Below are positions 9,211 to 20,506 of a DNA stretch of 64,000 bases, piece after piece. The notes beneath the pieces are model-generated. The model was not told where the DNA came from, searched no databases, and saw only the letters and a program-made list of their open reading frames with translations. The stretch covers positions 17,668,066 through 17,732,065 of the forward strand of contig OY776124.1 in the NCBI GenBank assembly GCA_963675135.1, read 5' to 3'. Made by a program: the position numbers and the translations under genes. Numbering within the stretch: the first letter of the stretch is position 1; every line of letters begins with the position of its first letter. The stretch comes from Galeopsis tetrahit. Its lineage: Eukaryota > Streptophyta > Magnoliopsida > Lamiales > Lamiaceae.

Positions 9211-10937
9211 CAATCTGTAGTCGAGTCATTACCGAATTAACGTCGATTCACCATCAAGTCACCCATATTTTTTGAAAAAAATCGTAAAACATAATTAATA
9301 AAAAAACTATCAAAATTAGGCACAAATCTTGATTTTTTTTCTTTCTAAGTTTTCTTCCCCTTCCTCTTTTTTCTCCCATTTTCAGTTTTTATTCCAAACT
9401 TTTAATTTCTTTGTTTTTTTCATTTTTACATGTGTATTTTTTTTAATTTTAATACAAAATAATATTATATGTATGATTTTATTATAGTCGGTAATACAAT
9501 AAGTAATAACGAGTAATACCATAAATAGTAATCAATAATACCATTAACAGTAATTAGTACGAATAAACACTTATCTTATTCAAAGTGAGATGGTCTCATG
9601 GCGACACTGTTCATAAATTAGTAGAAATAAACACTTATTTTTTCCAAAGTGTTAAAACGTCATTCTCAAACTATGTTTTGGAAAGCAGAATTTTGGTGAA
9701 ATCGGAATAAAAAAACTTTAGGAAATGTGAATAGAACTATAGGAAAACGTCATGCTCAGACCATCGATTAGTTCTAAAAAATATGTGTCCATATAATGTT
9801 GTTTACGAGCATTGACCTAAAGTCCGATTTGTATAATGTAACTAGATTGATTGTTACCAGACTTGAAAATTACATTATTGAGGACACATTTTTATTTTGG
9901 AAGGAATGTTGGTAGTAAAGTTTTTATTCTGAGAATAATATTGAGTGTTTCGATGACACGACTTCCATAAAGTTTCGAATAAGATAATTTTTATTCTATT
10001 GTCTTTTGCAATGACGATAAATAAAAGTTAAAGGTCAGTCTGTTTTCATGGTATATGTGTAGTGTGTACCTTCTGAAACATGTTCATGCATAGACAATTA
10101 TATGTTCCAGCCTCTAGAGTTAAGAGTGGATTGAAAAATATTTACCTAGATTCAAATGAATAACAAATTTACAATTTTATACTACGGAGTACATGTTTCA
10201 AATATTTTTTTAATTGACAAATTAAACTTAAGATATATTATAAATTTATTTGAATTCCTTACTGGCACTAACGGTCCTACGTTGCCCATTGTGACATTGT
10301 CCCTCCTTTATGTCAAAGAAAGAAGAAATTGTGATCGAGAGCAAACCGAGTAAGTGGAGATTTTTTGGGCCAACAATGTTAGCCCATTTAATTAAAAGTG
10401 GAGACTGTTTTGGGCTAGCATTTAATTAAAAGTGGGCAGCCCAATTGTTTTATCAAAGAAAATAACCAAATTGACCAGCCCATTTCTTGAATGGTGCGTG
10501 AGCAATAACAAATGTTCAAAAAAAAAATAACAGAATGTTCTTTCAACAATTACAACGAAAAAATACATCAATTTTTCAAAATAATCTCATCTTCATGTTG
10601 AGCCCCCTAAAATATTATAAAACATGCTGAAATTTTATAATGAATGAACAAAAAATTCCTCAAAAATTATTGAGAAGACATATCTGCAAAATATACATTA
10701 AAAATAAAATTAATAAATGTCAGAATCTTACTAAATTCATAAGTAAAATTCATAAATTTCAAATAAATCTCATAAATCAATAACCATATAGAAATTATAA
10801 ATTTTTTATATGAATGGCAATTGAGATTTGAGAATACTGCGTTAATGTGATTGTTCAGAAAAAACAGAGTATTAAAGAAATATAGAAAAAAAATCAAAAG
10901 TTCAATCAAAGGAATGTTCAATATCACATAATAAAAA
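9211..10937. other. AT-rich intergenic region
   Basis: No gene recognised; open frames are short and low-complexity. 9480-9560 has clustered AGTAATACC phrases. The last five bases (10933-10937, AAAAA) match the bases after 35249 and form the putative TSD of the large nested copia element. Confidence 0.5.
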
Positions 10938-11085
10938 TGTTAGATATTGAGGTGCATGTGTAGACGAAGATTAAATGCTCACACAGACTTAAACACGAAA
11001 GTCGAGGTTAGAGTTTGACTCTATCTCCGTAAGACGTTATTGCCCCATACACAGGTGCAATACGGATCACTCTTGTTGCACTACA
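10938..11085 (-). repeat. outer part of the split left LTR (copia)
   Basis: Matches 25415-25610, sharing phrases such as GTCGAGG.TAGAGTTTGACT and CGTAAGACGTTATTGCCCC. It ends at CTACA, one copy of the TSD of the inserted gypsy-type LTR. Confidence 0.9.
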
Positions 11086-12011
11086 TGTAAGAACCCAAAA
11101 ATCTCATGAATTGAGCCCTTATATTTGTTTATATGAAATTATGTGATTTATCATAATTATGTGAAATTTACATAATATTAAATATTATTAACCTATTAAA
11201 TTATTTATTTTCCAATGGTAGTAAGAGTAATGTTAGTGGATGATATAAGATTAATTAATTTAGGGGATTTCAGGTCTTTCCACCTAGTGATTTTTTAAAT
11301 AAGAACATGGTTTAAAATAGTTTTAAATTAAGATCAAAATGTAACATAAATGTACCATCATGCCCTTACTATCTAATTTTTTGAATTAATCTAGAGAAAG
11401 TCAATAAGTTTTTCAAATTTAAATGCATATCTATCAGGAATAGAGTAACCTTCCAAAAGCTCCCGTCAATCAATTAATTGAGCTGCAGAATTAAAACTGG
11501 ATCCCCAATTTTAGAACTTTCTTCAAAGCTCTAATATTCAAATCTTTGCCAAATCACTATAACACCCATAAATCCTAAAATCATATTTATATGTTTCAAT
11601 ACATCAGAAAAATAGAGTATAACATTATCAATAACTAATTCGCAGATATTGCATGGAGATTTATAGTTCACCAAAAAAAATCGGTAAAATCATCATCACT
11701 ACAGATAATATATTCATATTCCATTCGACATATAACAAAAAATCGAAATATGCTCTTCATTTAACACAATACACAGACTATTATGAAATTCCATTGATGC
11801 ATGTTCGATTCTAGGATTTCTTCATCCCAGACATAATAAAAAAAAATTGATCGACCCAAAAGATTTGAATCATTCAGAAAATCAGAAACCTATAAGGTAT
11901 GGTGGAATTAATTAATGCAATTTAATCTATACTTCATTTCTTAATTTGGTACTTTAAATTCTATACTTCAAACCTCTCAACAGGAGAAATGTTGGCAATA
12001 CAAGAAGTTAC
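11086..12011. other. left part of the gypsy-type LTR, no gene
   Basis: AT-rich and non-coding. 11900-12011 directly follows the captured Nudix exon on the minus strand and may be that gene's intron 1; the boundary with LTR sequence is not visible. Confidence 0.4.
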
Positions 12012-12222
12012 CAGAATTAGAGGACATGTTTGAAGATCTTTTTGTCAGAATTACTCGAATATCACCATTTTCCCCTCCAAACAAGCAGATCAAAACAACA
12101 GCTCTAGAGGTTCCAACACCTTGAGGACCCAATTCAGTGCTGGAATCTTGGATTCTTGAACCTTTGAAGTTGTTACAGCCATCGGGTTTGTAGTTGCGCA
12201 GTCTTTCTGCTACTTCTACCAT
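12012..12222 (-). pseudogene. captured first exon of a NUDX15-like Nudix hydrolase (CoA diphosphatase type)
   Basis: The minus-strand ATG at 12220-12222 opens 70 codons: MVEVAERLRNYKPDG, then AVVLICLFGGENGDIRVILT and KRSSNMSSNSG. This matches the N-terminal part of plant NUDX15/NUDT7-type CoA pyrophosphatases just before the Nudix box. The frame then meets a GT splice donor (12010-12011) in phase 1, the place where an exon could end before the EVxLPGGK Nudix box. No second exon with that box exists to the left, so only exon 1 plus some flanking leader (12223 to about 12470) and perhaps intron is present. It is a transposon-captured gene fragment, not a working gene. Confidence 0.7.
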
Positions 12223-12516
12223 GGTTTTCGATTTCCCAGAAAATTCTTACGACACATATTTTAATCTTTTCGAATTGAGATGAATTAATTATCTCTCGTC
12301 AAAATCCTTCTAGATTTTGGGAAAAATGCAATTGAATTTCAGAGTTTTGGGGAAGAAGTATCACAGCTTTGGTGAAAGTCCTAAAATTAGGAATACAGAA
12401 TAATCAACGGGATTTTCGAGTGAGGGGAAGATTTGAATTTCAAATTTTAAAATCATTGACTAATTAATATATTAAAACTCAATTTTCAAATTTTAAAATC
12501 TTAGGATTACACAAGC

Positions 12517-13507
12517 GTATTATGCAGAATTTTTTTTTTTGCACAATAATATTAATAATGTAGAAATAGACAGTATACTATTTGCATATTCAAATTTTGT
12601 TATTCATAAAAATTATATTTATGCAGATCGGATCTGCATTCCCAAATATCAACATTCTTAATAAATTTTAATAGTGAAACATAAGTAAAACTTTATATAT
12701 AATTATGGAGATATTAAAAAAAAAACTGAAAATTATATATTATACAGAATTCTTGTTAAAAAATAGTACTCCCTCCGTCCATGAAAAGTAGTCCCATTAA
12801 CCTTATACTCTTTGTCCACCAAATGTAGTCCCATACACTTTATGAAAACTATCACCCTTCAACCATCACTTAATTACTCAATTTGCCATCAACTTTATTA
12901 ACAAACAATCACTTTATTCACAATGGACCCCACAATACCCTATAATACACTTACTTTATCTACATTTTTCTTAAAACTTGTGCCCACCCTCCATGGGACT
13001 ACTTTTGGTGGATGGAGGGAATATATAAATAAGAACCATTCAACTTAGAAAAAAATAAAGGAAATAAATTACATAAAGATGTCGTCTAATTATAAACTCG
13101 TACCAATACAATTTATGAACAACGCCCGAACTAAACTGATGTTTAGAATTGATCCGAGCGAAACCTTTTTGTCGTATGATTTCGTGAAGAAGGAAATATT
13201 TCATTTGGAATAATTTGATAGGGTATATCGAATTCAACATACATATAAGTATGTCGAAAATACCAAGTTTAGATATGTAAATAATTTTTTTTATGGTATT
13301 TGATTATATAGTAACTTTTTTTGTCGTTGTTGATGGTTTTGGTGTTCTGAATATAAATATGCAATACACAATCGTAGTATGCAGAAAAAATAAAAAAAAT
13401 ATTTGCATAATAATATTAATAATGTAGAAATAAACAATATACTATTTGCATTTTCAAAGTTTGTTATGCATAAAAACTATATTTATGCAGACCAAATCTA
13501 CATTCTG
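12517..13507. repeat. about 125-bp direct repeat pair flanking a Stowaway MITE
   Basis: 12517-12645 and 13377-13507 are diverged direct copies. Both begin TATGCAGAA and contain ATAATATTAATAATGTAGAA, TATACTATTTGCAT and ATATTTATGCAGA. Their origin is unknown. Confidence 0.75.
12769..13021. mobile_element. Stowaway MITE (Tc1/mariner type)
   Basis: 253 bp. The left TIR opens CTCCCTCCGTCCATGAAAAG. The right end is its inverted partner (ACTTTTGGTGGATGGAGGGA). TA dinucleotides flank both ends (12767-12768 and 13022-13023). No coding capacity. Confidence 0.9.
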
Positions 13508-13893
13508 GAAAATGTTCGCCTTTACAATATACACTCTGCACAAAAGAATACAAATAACCAAAATTAAATAATTCCAGCACGAAATCGAATGAACAGTGTC
13601 ATTTTCACGGCAACGAGATTCAACACCAAAATGTGTGCAACTCGATATATACTGATAAAATTGATTAAAGCACAAACCTTCAACTTTAATTGAAATTGAA
13701 CAAATTCTACCCACTCTAATTAAAAACCTCATGATGATCAGCGCCATATCCATAGTTTAAACCACAATCCAGCCTTTAAAGAAAACCCCTAGCTCGAAAT
13801 TTCAGCAAACACCTTAGATCTCCCACAAGAGAAAACAAAAACAACACAACACCAATATACTCTCCAGAAAATACTAACACGTCTAAATAAACA
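13022..13893. other. no recognised gene
   Basis: A 99-codon minus-strand frame (13454-13753, MDMALIIMRFLIRVGRI...) has an ATG in a plausible leader context, but I recognise no family. It could be another captured exon or chance. Confidence 0.3.
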
Positions 13894-14175
13894 AATGATT
13901 AAAAATCATTACTCACTATTATAAACAACAAGAAATAATGTAACCATAATTCACTGTAACATGATATTTAGATGCTTTCATGAAAAACAGAGCAAAAGAC
14001 AGAAAAAAAAATGATTAAAAATCATTACTCACTATTATAAACAACAAATAATAATGTAACTGTAATTCACTGTAACATGATATTTAGATGCTTTCATGAA
14101 AAACAGAGCAAAGGAGAGAAAAACAAATGATAAAAAATTATTACTCACTATTATAAACACCAAGAAATAATCCCA
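13894..14175. repeat. tandem repeat, period about 116 bp, 2.4 copies
   Basis: Units begin near 13894, 14010 and 14126 and share AAAAATCATTACTCACTATT and TTAGATGCTTTCATGAAAAA. The third copy is partial. Confidence 0.85.
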
Positions 14176-14762
14176 CGACCGATCTGTAACAAATGAGTAA
14201 ATTAACTATACTCCGAGCGCCGCCTTCGTCTCTTTATCGTGGGCAACACAACCGATTTTTAGGGCATCAATGAATTAACAACACACTTGAATCTGCAAGA
14301 TCGATTAACTGTACTGAATTAATCATACACATTGTCAATCGATTTTGCAGTAGAATTTTATTATGGAAAGTAAGAATCAATAATTAAAGATTACTCTATA
14401 ATATTGAATATGGACCACGAATAAGGAAGGTCAATTAATTAATTTTAAACGCAGAGATCTAAATTAGTTAATTGAAACGTAAATCTTGATGGAGAGAAAT
14501 CTTGTTGAAGACCGGGCAAAAAATAAGGAATATTAAGAGTTGATTAATTAAATATTAAATTATTGAATTAGTCTTCACATTTCAAATTAAGAGCATAATG
14601 GGTTATTTACATTCAATTTTGTCCTTATTTTAAATGATTAGAATTTTGGTTCTTAATTAGATAAGTGTCTCTAGGAATGACCATTTTTATAAAAATTATC
14701 TAATGGTATGACAAGGCCCATTCTTATGGCCCACTAAGGAAACCCTAAGACATTTTGTACCC

Positions 14763-14770
14763 TATAAATA
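14763..14770 (+). promoter_or_regulatory. TATA box of the gypsy-type LTR
   Basis: TATAAATA preceded by GTACCC and followed by GTCACC, in the middle of the inserted LTR. The hAT element inserted about 80 bp downstream of it. Confidence 0.55.
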
Positions 14771-14864
14771 GTCACCTTCAGAATTTCTGCACATTATTGG
14801 CACTTCACATTAGGGTAAGAAGCTTACTTCACACACACACCCAAGACTAGGGGTGGGTAAATAT

Positions 14865-15070
14865 ACCGAAATTTCGGTATACCGGGCTTATCGTACCGAA
14901 AAAATACCGAAATTATCGAAATTTTCGGTACGGTATGGTATCGTACCGATATTTTCGGTATGATAACGGTATGGAAAATGGTCATACCGCGGTATTTCGG
15001 TATATACCGAAAATTTCGATAAGTTCGATATACCGAAAATATCGGTATATACCGAATTATCGAAATATTA
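14865..15070. repeat. left subterminal ATACCG/CGGTAT array of the hAT
   Basis: More than a dozen copies of ATACCG, CGGTAT and TTTCGGTA in alternating orientation. Mirrored at 19035-19310. Confidence 0.9.
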
Positions 15071-15369
15071 ATAAAATAATTATTTAATAATATAATTAAA
15101 ATTTTAAATTAAAAAAATAAATTTTAAAATTCTAATTTCTAACGTTTTGGTAAAACCCTAGATCTAAGTTATCTAACTTCCAACTCCACTCCTTCGCTGC
15201 ACGCCACTCCTTCGCTGCACGCCGCTCCTTCGCTCCTTCGCTGCACACCGCCGCTCCACGCCGTCGCTGCACGCCGCCCTGCACTCCTTCGCTGCACGGC
15301 GTCCACGCTGCCGCCACCGCACACCGCCGCGTCTCCACGCTCGCGTCGCCGCTGCACGCCCGCCATCAG

Positions 15370-16352
15370 GTATGTTTTGGAATTTTTACAGATTTTAGTA
15401 TTTATGAATATTACAGATTTTAGATTTTGGGATTTTGAGTTAGGATTTTGGGATTTTGGAGTTATGTTGAAATTGGTAATCGGTAATTAATAATTTTTTA
15501 AGTTTTTAAGAATTTTCTTAATTAGGCAGCAGATAGTAGATTTCTTAATTTGGTTGATTTGGTTGGTGTAGAGTTTCAAAATAGCCTATTAAGTATTAGA
15601 TGCTTACATGCTTGATTTGAAAGATGGATTTAAAAAATATCAGAGTTCTGTTAATTTGTTTTTAAGAGTTTTATTAATTTGTACAGTAGATTAATCTTAA
15701 GGAATGTTTGTTGCTTGGTTTTGTTAAATATCAGTGCTCTGTTAAATATCAGTGCTCTGTTAAATATCAGATTTTATAAAATATCATATACTACATCGTA
15801 GGGCAGACAAGCATAATTATGGAGTAGCTAATTCAATGATACATGGATGAATATGTTTTTATTACAAGTAAAAAAAACATGGCATTAGTTGCTCGATAGT
15901 GTATAAACACATTATGTCTGAAAGAATTACTCTCTGAAATAGTGAAATGAAGAGATAAGAAAATAAACAGCCGAAATAAAAAGTCAAATGAAAGCAGGAA
16001 GTAGAAAAATCCTTAGAAACTTGCTATGTACAACTCCTCCATATCATTTATTGTGGACAGAAGTAAAGACCTATATGGCCTTAACAAATTTTATAAGTTC
16101 ATTTTTATTGTATGCCACTAATGCCACTAATGCCAGAATCATAAACTTGATAAGCGTGCTCTGTGTATCTGCCTGCAATTTGAATACATGTATCTTATAG
16201 AAAGGAATGTATAGTAGAATTTTTGTTAAATATGCTTGTTAAAAAGGAATGTTTGTTGCTTAATTTTAAGAGTTTTGTTAATTTGTTTTATAAAATATCA
16301 GATTTTATTTTTATAACTTTCAGTTTTAATAATTATTTCTTTTATTTTTCAG
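15370..16352 (+). other. intron in the hAT transposase 5' leader
   Basis: The donor CAG|GTATGT (exon ends 15369) and the acceptor TTATTTTTCAG (ends 16352) lie immediately before the ATG at 16353. The exon upstream is GC-rich with tandem CTCCTTCGCTGCACGCC units (about 15186-15300). The 983-bp intron contains three copies of TGTTAAATATCAGTGCTCT-like sequence near 15723-15775. Confidence 0.6.
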
Positions 16353-18515
16353 ATGGAATCTGAATCTTCTCACACGCTTCAAAGTCCATTTGAAACACCA
16401 AATACAACAGATATTGATCCACGTGATCGTGAGGATAGTTCAAGTCGAAAACGAGCAAGGCACGAATCGATGAAGCCTCCGATAGTTCCTATACAACATA
16501 GAAGCATATATTGGGATCATGTTAAGAAGGAGACTCGACCAATGGATAATGGGAGCATTAAAGTACTAGGGATATGCAATTACTGTAGTGTTGAGATTCC
16601 CGTGACTCTAGGAAGTACTAGTGGATTGAAAAATCACTTGGAGAAAAGGTGTCAGTCAAGTCCATTGTACCAGAAGAGTAAAAGTGAGAAAAACCAAACG
16701 GTGTTGACAAATGAGAGTATTGGGCAAGGAAGTGCTTTGGTTCCTCACAGTTTTAATCAAAAACGGTGTGAAATGAAGGTTACGGAGTACGTGATTAAGG
16801 ATGAGGTCTCTTTTCGAGCTGTCGAAGGGAATGGGTTCACAAGCTTGGTTCATGAATTACAACCAAGATTCAAAATCCCTGATCGAAAGAAAGTTGCAGG
16901 TATGGTTTACGATTTATTCTTAGTAGAGAAAACTAAGATAAAATCTGTGATTGGTAGTCAAAGAGTGAGTATTACCACTGATACTTGGACATCCATTCAA
17001 AACATAAATTACATGGTCATCACAGCGCATTTCTTAGATAGTGAATGGAAATTGCATAAAAAGATTATTAATTTCACAAAAATTAATAATCACGTTGGGG
17101 AAGAAATTGGCAAGATGGTTGAGGTTTGTTTGAGAGAATGGGGGATTGACAAAGTGTTTTCAATTGTAGTTGATAATGCATCTTCTAATCATACTGCTAT
17201 TGATTATTTGAAGAAGAGAATGAAAAGTGAAAATACATTGTTGTTTGATGGGAAATACTTGAATTTGAGGTGTGCATGTCATATTCTTAACTTAATTGTT
17301 AAGGATGGTTTGAAAGAGCTTAATACATCGATTAAAAGCATAAGGAATGCAGTTAGTTTCATTCATTCTTCCCCTACAAGATTGAATAAATTTAGGGAGT
17401 TTGCTGTGCTTGCCAAGTTTAATAATATGTCGACTGTGCCTATGGATGTCAAAACTAGGTGGAATGCAACTTATAAAATGCTTGATGTTGCATTAAAGTT
17501 TAAGAGGGTGTTTGATATGATGTCTGAAGAATCAGTACCTTTTATGAATTATTTTCGTGAAAAAAATGAAAAAGGTAAATAAAGGATAGGACCTCCTATT
17601 GAAGATGATTGGGAGAATGCAAAATCTTTTGTGCATTTTTTGAAAAAGTTCTATGATGCCACTTTAGAGCTAAGTGCATCCAAAACTCCTACTTCTCAAT
17701 TGATTTATCAATCCATGGTTGCATTGCAAATTGAGATTGAGAAAAGGAGTAATGATGAATTGGATCGAACTCTTAAAAGGGTTGCTAGTGCAATGAAGCT
17801 TAAATTTGATAAGTATTGGAGGGATTGGGATAACGTGAATCCTTTGATTTTTATTGTCAATATTTTGGATCCGAGAAACAAGCTTCAAATGATCAAGGTT
17901 AGTGTCAAAAAATTAGGAGGTAATCAATTGAGAGTTCAACAAGTCCTTGATATAATGAAAATGAATTTGGTAACTTTGTGGATGGAGTATAAGGGAATGA
18001 ATGATGTCATGAATGTTGAGAAACAAAATGTGCAAATTGAGGATGCTAGTGGAGATGGTTCTAGCATTGTTGGTGGTGATGGTCTTTATGATGAATTGTA
18101 TGGTGATGTGGTTGCACAAAATGAAGAAGAACAACTTCAAGAGATATCCAACGAAGTGGATAAGTATCTAGCCGATGATATTGAAAAACGATCTAATCAA
18201 TCTTTCAATCTTTTGGAGTGGTGGAAAGGGGGTGTATCTAAGTACCCTATCCTTTCAATTATTGCAAAGGATATTTTTGCAATTCCAAGTTCGACCGTTG
18301 CTAGTGAGTCGGCTTTTAGTTTGGGCAAAAGAGTTGTGGATCCTTTTAGGAGTAGTTTAAGTCCTAAACTGGTAGAAGCATTGGTGTGCACTAGTGATTG
18401 GCTAAGAGGAGAGGAAATGAACTTTTATAAGGATCCAACCGACGATGACCTTGAATTATACAAGGAAATTGAAGAAATTGAAAGGGGTAAGAGTTTATAT
18501 TATAAATTTTATTAA
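16353..18515 (+). pseudogene. hAT transposase (BED zinc finger, RICESLEEPER-like) with one in-frame stop
   Basis: DNA transposase of the surrounding hAT element. One frame spans 721 codons from ATG 16353 to the stop at 18513-18515, broken only by TAA at 17580-17582 (codon 410). Seen in order: basic stretch RKRAR (residues 32-36, a likely NLS); BED zinc finger (about 47-104, C75-x2-C78...H95-x4-C100); catalytic-core landmarks TTDTW (D210) and VVDNASSN (D274) and CACHILNL (308-315); and after the stop the hAT C-terminal dimerisation domain (about 601-691, LLEWWKGGVSKYPILS, ASESAFSLGKRVVDPFRSSL). Length and order are normal for autonomous plant hAT transposases. The stop needs only one base change from AAA or GAA. 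The second half has no ATG at the matching position and would need readthrough. Confidence 0.9.
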
Positions 18516-19034
18516 TAGCTTTTAAATTTTATTAGCATAGTTTTTAAATTTTATTAGTTGCTGCAGTTCCATGTTTTTAAATTCCTACTGTACAAAATCA
18601 TGAAATCATGAATTCATACTATACAATGTTTTTTAGCTGTACAAAATCATGAATTCATACTGTACAATGTTTTTTAAATTTTATTAGCTGCTGCAGTTCC
18701 AGTTCCATGTTTTTTGTTCACTCTTTTTAATTCCTCTTTTGCAGCTTCAATTACGAATCAAGATTCTGCTCTTAGTACCGTCTAATCCTAAGCTTGAAAA
18801 GGTAATATATTTATTTTCTACACTTTAATATCTATAAATTGAAATTGATTAAGTTTTATCTTTTGCAGATTTTTGGAGATTATTGAAGTTGAACGAGAAT
18901 TGTAGTTTGTATTGTTGAATTTGAATGAGAGTTGTATTTTGTATTGTTGAATTTGAAGTACGATTGTATTCTCTTTTCATTTGTGTTTGATACTTTGATA
19001 TATTCAGCTATTATGATTTTTATAATTAATTTAG
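18516..19034 (+). other. hAT 3' untranslated region
   Basis: Short repeated phrases (TTTTTAAATTTTATTAGCTG, ACAAAATCATGAATTCATAC) follow the transposase stop before the right subterminal array. No further coding. Confidence 0.5.
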
Positions 19035-19321
19035 GTATTTCGGTATGATTCGGTATACCGATATTTCGGTATTTTTCGATATTTTTCGGTATACCGATAT
19101 TTTCGGTATGATTCGGCGTGTCGATATTTCGGTATGATTCGGTATATACCGAAAATTCGGTATGGTACGATATACCGAAATTTCGGTACGACATTCGGTA
19201 TGAGATTTTTTATACCGAATTTTCGGTATGATAACGGTATCAATATTTTCGATATCGAAATTTTCGGTATGATAACGGTATGGCGCGATATGGTTCGGTA
19301 TACCGTACCGAACCACCCCTA

Positions 19322-19693
19322 CCCAAGACACACACCTTACCCACACACACTTCAACTTCCTTCTAAGTTCCGGCCAACCTTTCGACGTCCGATCATTGAT
19401 CGGCCTGTACCGTTGGAAAGATATCATCGAGAGCTTTTTGGAACACTTTTCTGATTCTCAATCGGAGTTCTGGATCTCCGAATATGGCTGGTCAAAGATG
19501 GGTGTAAACCTTTATAATCGGAATATCTTCCCTAGGCCATAACTTTTAGTACACGTGTTCGATTTTCATGTTTTTGGTCTTGTTTGAAATTTGTTTTCAT
19601 AAGCTTTCTAGAACATATTTTAGGTTTTAAATCGAAGTTATAAAACTCCAGTTATGTCCAGTCAAAGTGTTTGAAAACTTTTAGATCTATTTT
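19322..19693 (+). other. gypsy-type LTR sequence between hAT and MULE
   Basis: Resumes the sequence interrupted at 14847. Contains CCGGCCAACCTTTCGACG and CCGAATATGGC phrases, non-coding. Confidence 0.45.
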
Positions 19694-20497
19694 GGAAAAA
19701 TATCACTTTTGGTCACTGAACTTTACCACTTTTCACATTTGGTCACCCACATTTCATCATTATCAAAATTGGTCACTCACTTATTCTTTTCTATCAATTT
19801 TGATGCTGCTGTTAGAGAATCCGTCATTTACTAACGGAGAAAAGGTTTTGGCACCAACTTTACATTTTCCCTCTTCTAGAACATTGGGTGATTCATCAAC
19901 CAAGTAGCCAAGAATTACCAGTTATGTACTCTATTTTTATAATTATGGTGTGTTGTTCGATGGTTTATAATTATTGTATTCACTGTGGTTGAAAATTATT
20001 CAAACTTGCTTTTGTACTCTGTTTTTCATATTTTTTTGAATAATATTTCAATTACTGATTTTCATATTGAATTTGTATAATGATTGGGGATAGAAACTTA
20101 TTTCAAAATAGTTAATTATTAGAATTCATTTCCTCATTTATAATTATTAGGGTTTGATAATCTATTATAATTATTTGGGTTTGATAATCTATTCTTAACC
20201 ACACACCCGTAATATTAATTGAAGATAAATTCAGTAAAATTTAAAAAAAAAAAAGGGTTTGGGCATTTAGGATTAAGGAATTAAAAGAGGGAAAATAAAA
20301 GTTGGCGCTCAAAACCTTTTCTCCGTTAGTAAATGACGGATTCTCCAACAGCAGCATCAAAATTGATAAAAAAGAATAAGTTAGTGACCAATTTTGATAG
20401 TGACGAATAAGTGAGTGACCAATTTTGATAGTGATGAAATGTGGGTGACCAAATGTGAAAAGTGATAAAGTTCAGTGACCAAAAATGATATTTTCCC
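19694..20497. mobile_element. MULE-type non-autonomous element with about 190-bp TIRs
   Basis: 804 bp flanked by a perfect 9-bp duplication ATCTATTTT (19685-19693 and 20498-20506). The left arm (19694 to about 19880) and the right arm (about 20285-20497) are inverted copies: ACTTTTGGTCACTGAACTTT and its complement, TTTACTAACGGAGAAAAGG and its complement. The right arm has an extra copy of a roughly 30-bp unit (ATTTTGATAGTGACGAATAA / GTGAGTGACCAATTTTGATA). The 400-bp core is AT-rich and non-coding. Confidence 0.95.
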
Positions 20498-20506
20498 ATC
20501 TATTTT

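Larger units (their letters stand above)
14848..19321 (+). mobile_element. near-complete hAT transposon
   Basis: 4474 bp with termini TAGGGGTGGGTAAATA and CGGTTTGG-type inverted end (...CGAACCACCCCTA), and a perfect 8-bp target-site duplication CCCAAGAC at 14840-14847 and 19322-19329. Both subterminal regions (14865-15070 and 19035-19310) hold dense arrays of CGGTAT/ATACCG in both orientations, typical hAT transposase binding clusters. Internally it has a GC-rich leader, a 5'-UTR intron (15370-16352) and one transposase reading frame with a single stop. An 880-bp derivative of the family is at 50058-50937. Confidence 0.95.

Noticed and set aside
13040..13240. 66-codon minus-strand frame next to the Stowaway MITE
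   Set aside because: AT-rich chance frame with no domain and no context.
15132..15366. Two minus-strand open frames rich in CSEG/CSGG-like repeats
   Set aside because: They are complements of the tandem CTTCGCTGCACGCC leader repeats of the hAT element. The splice donor and acceptor support the plus strand.
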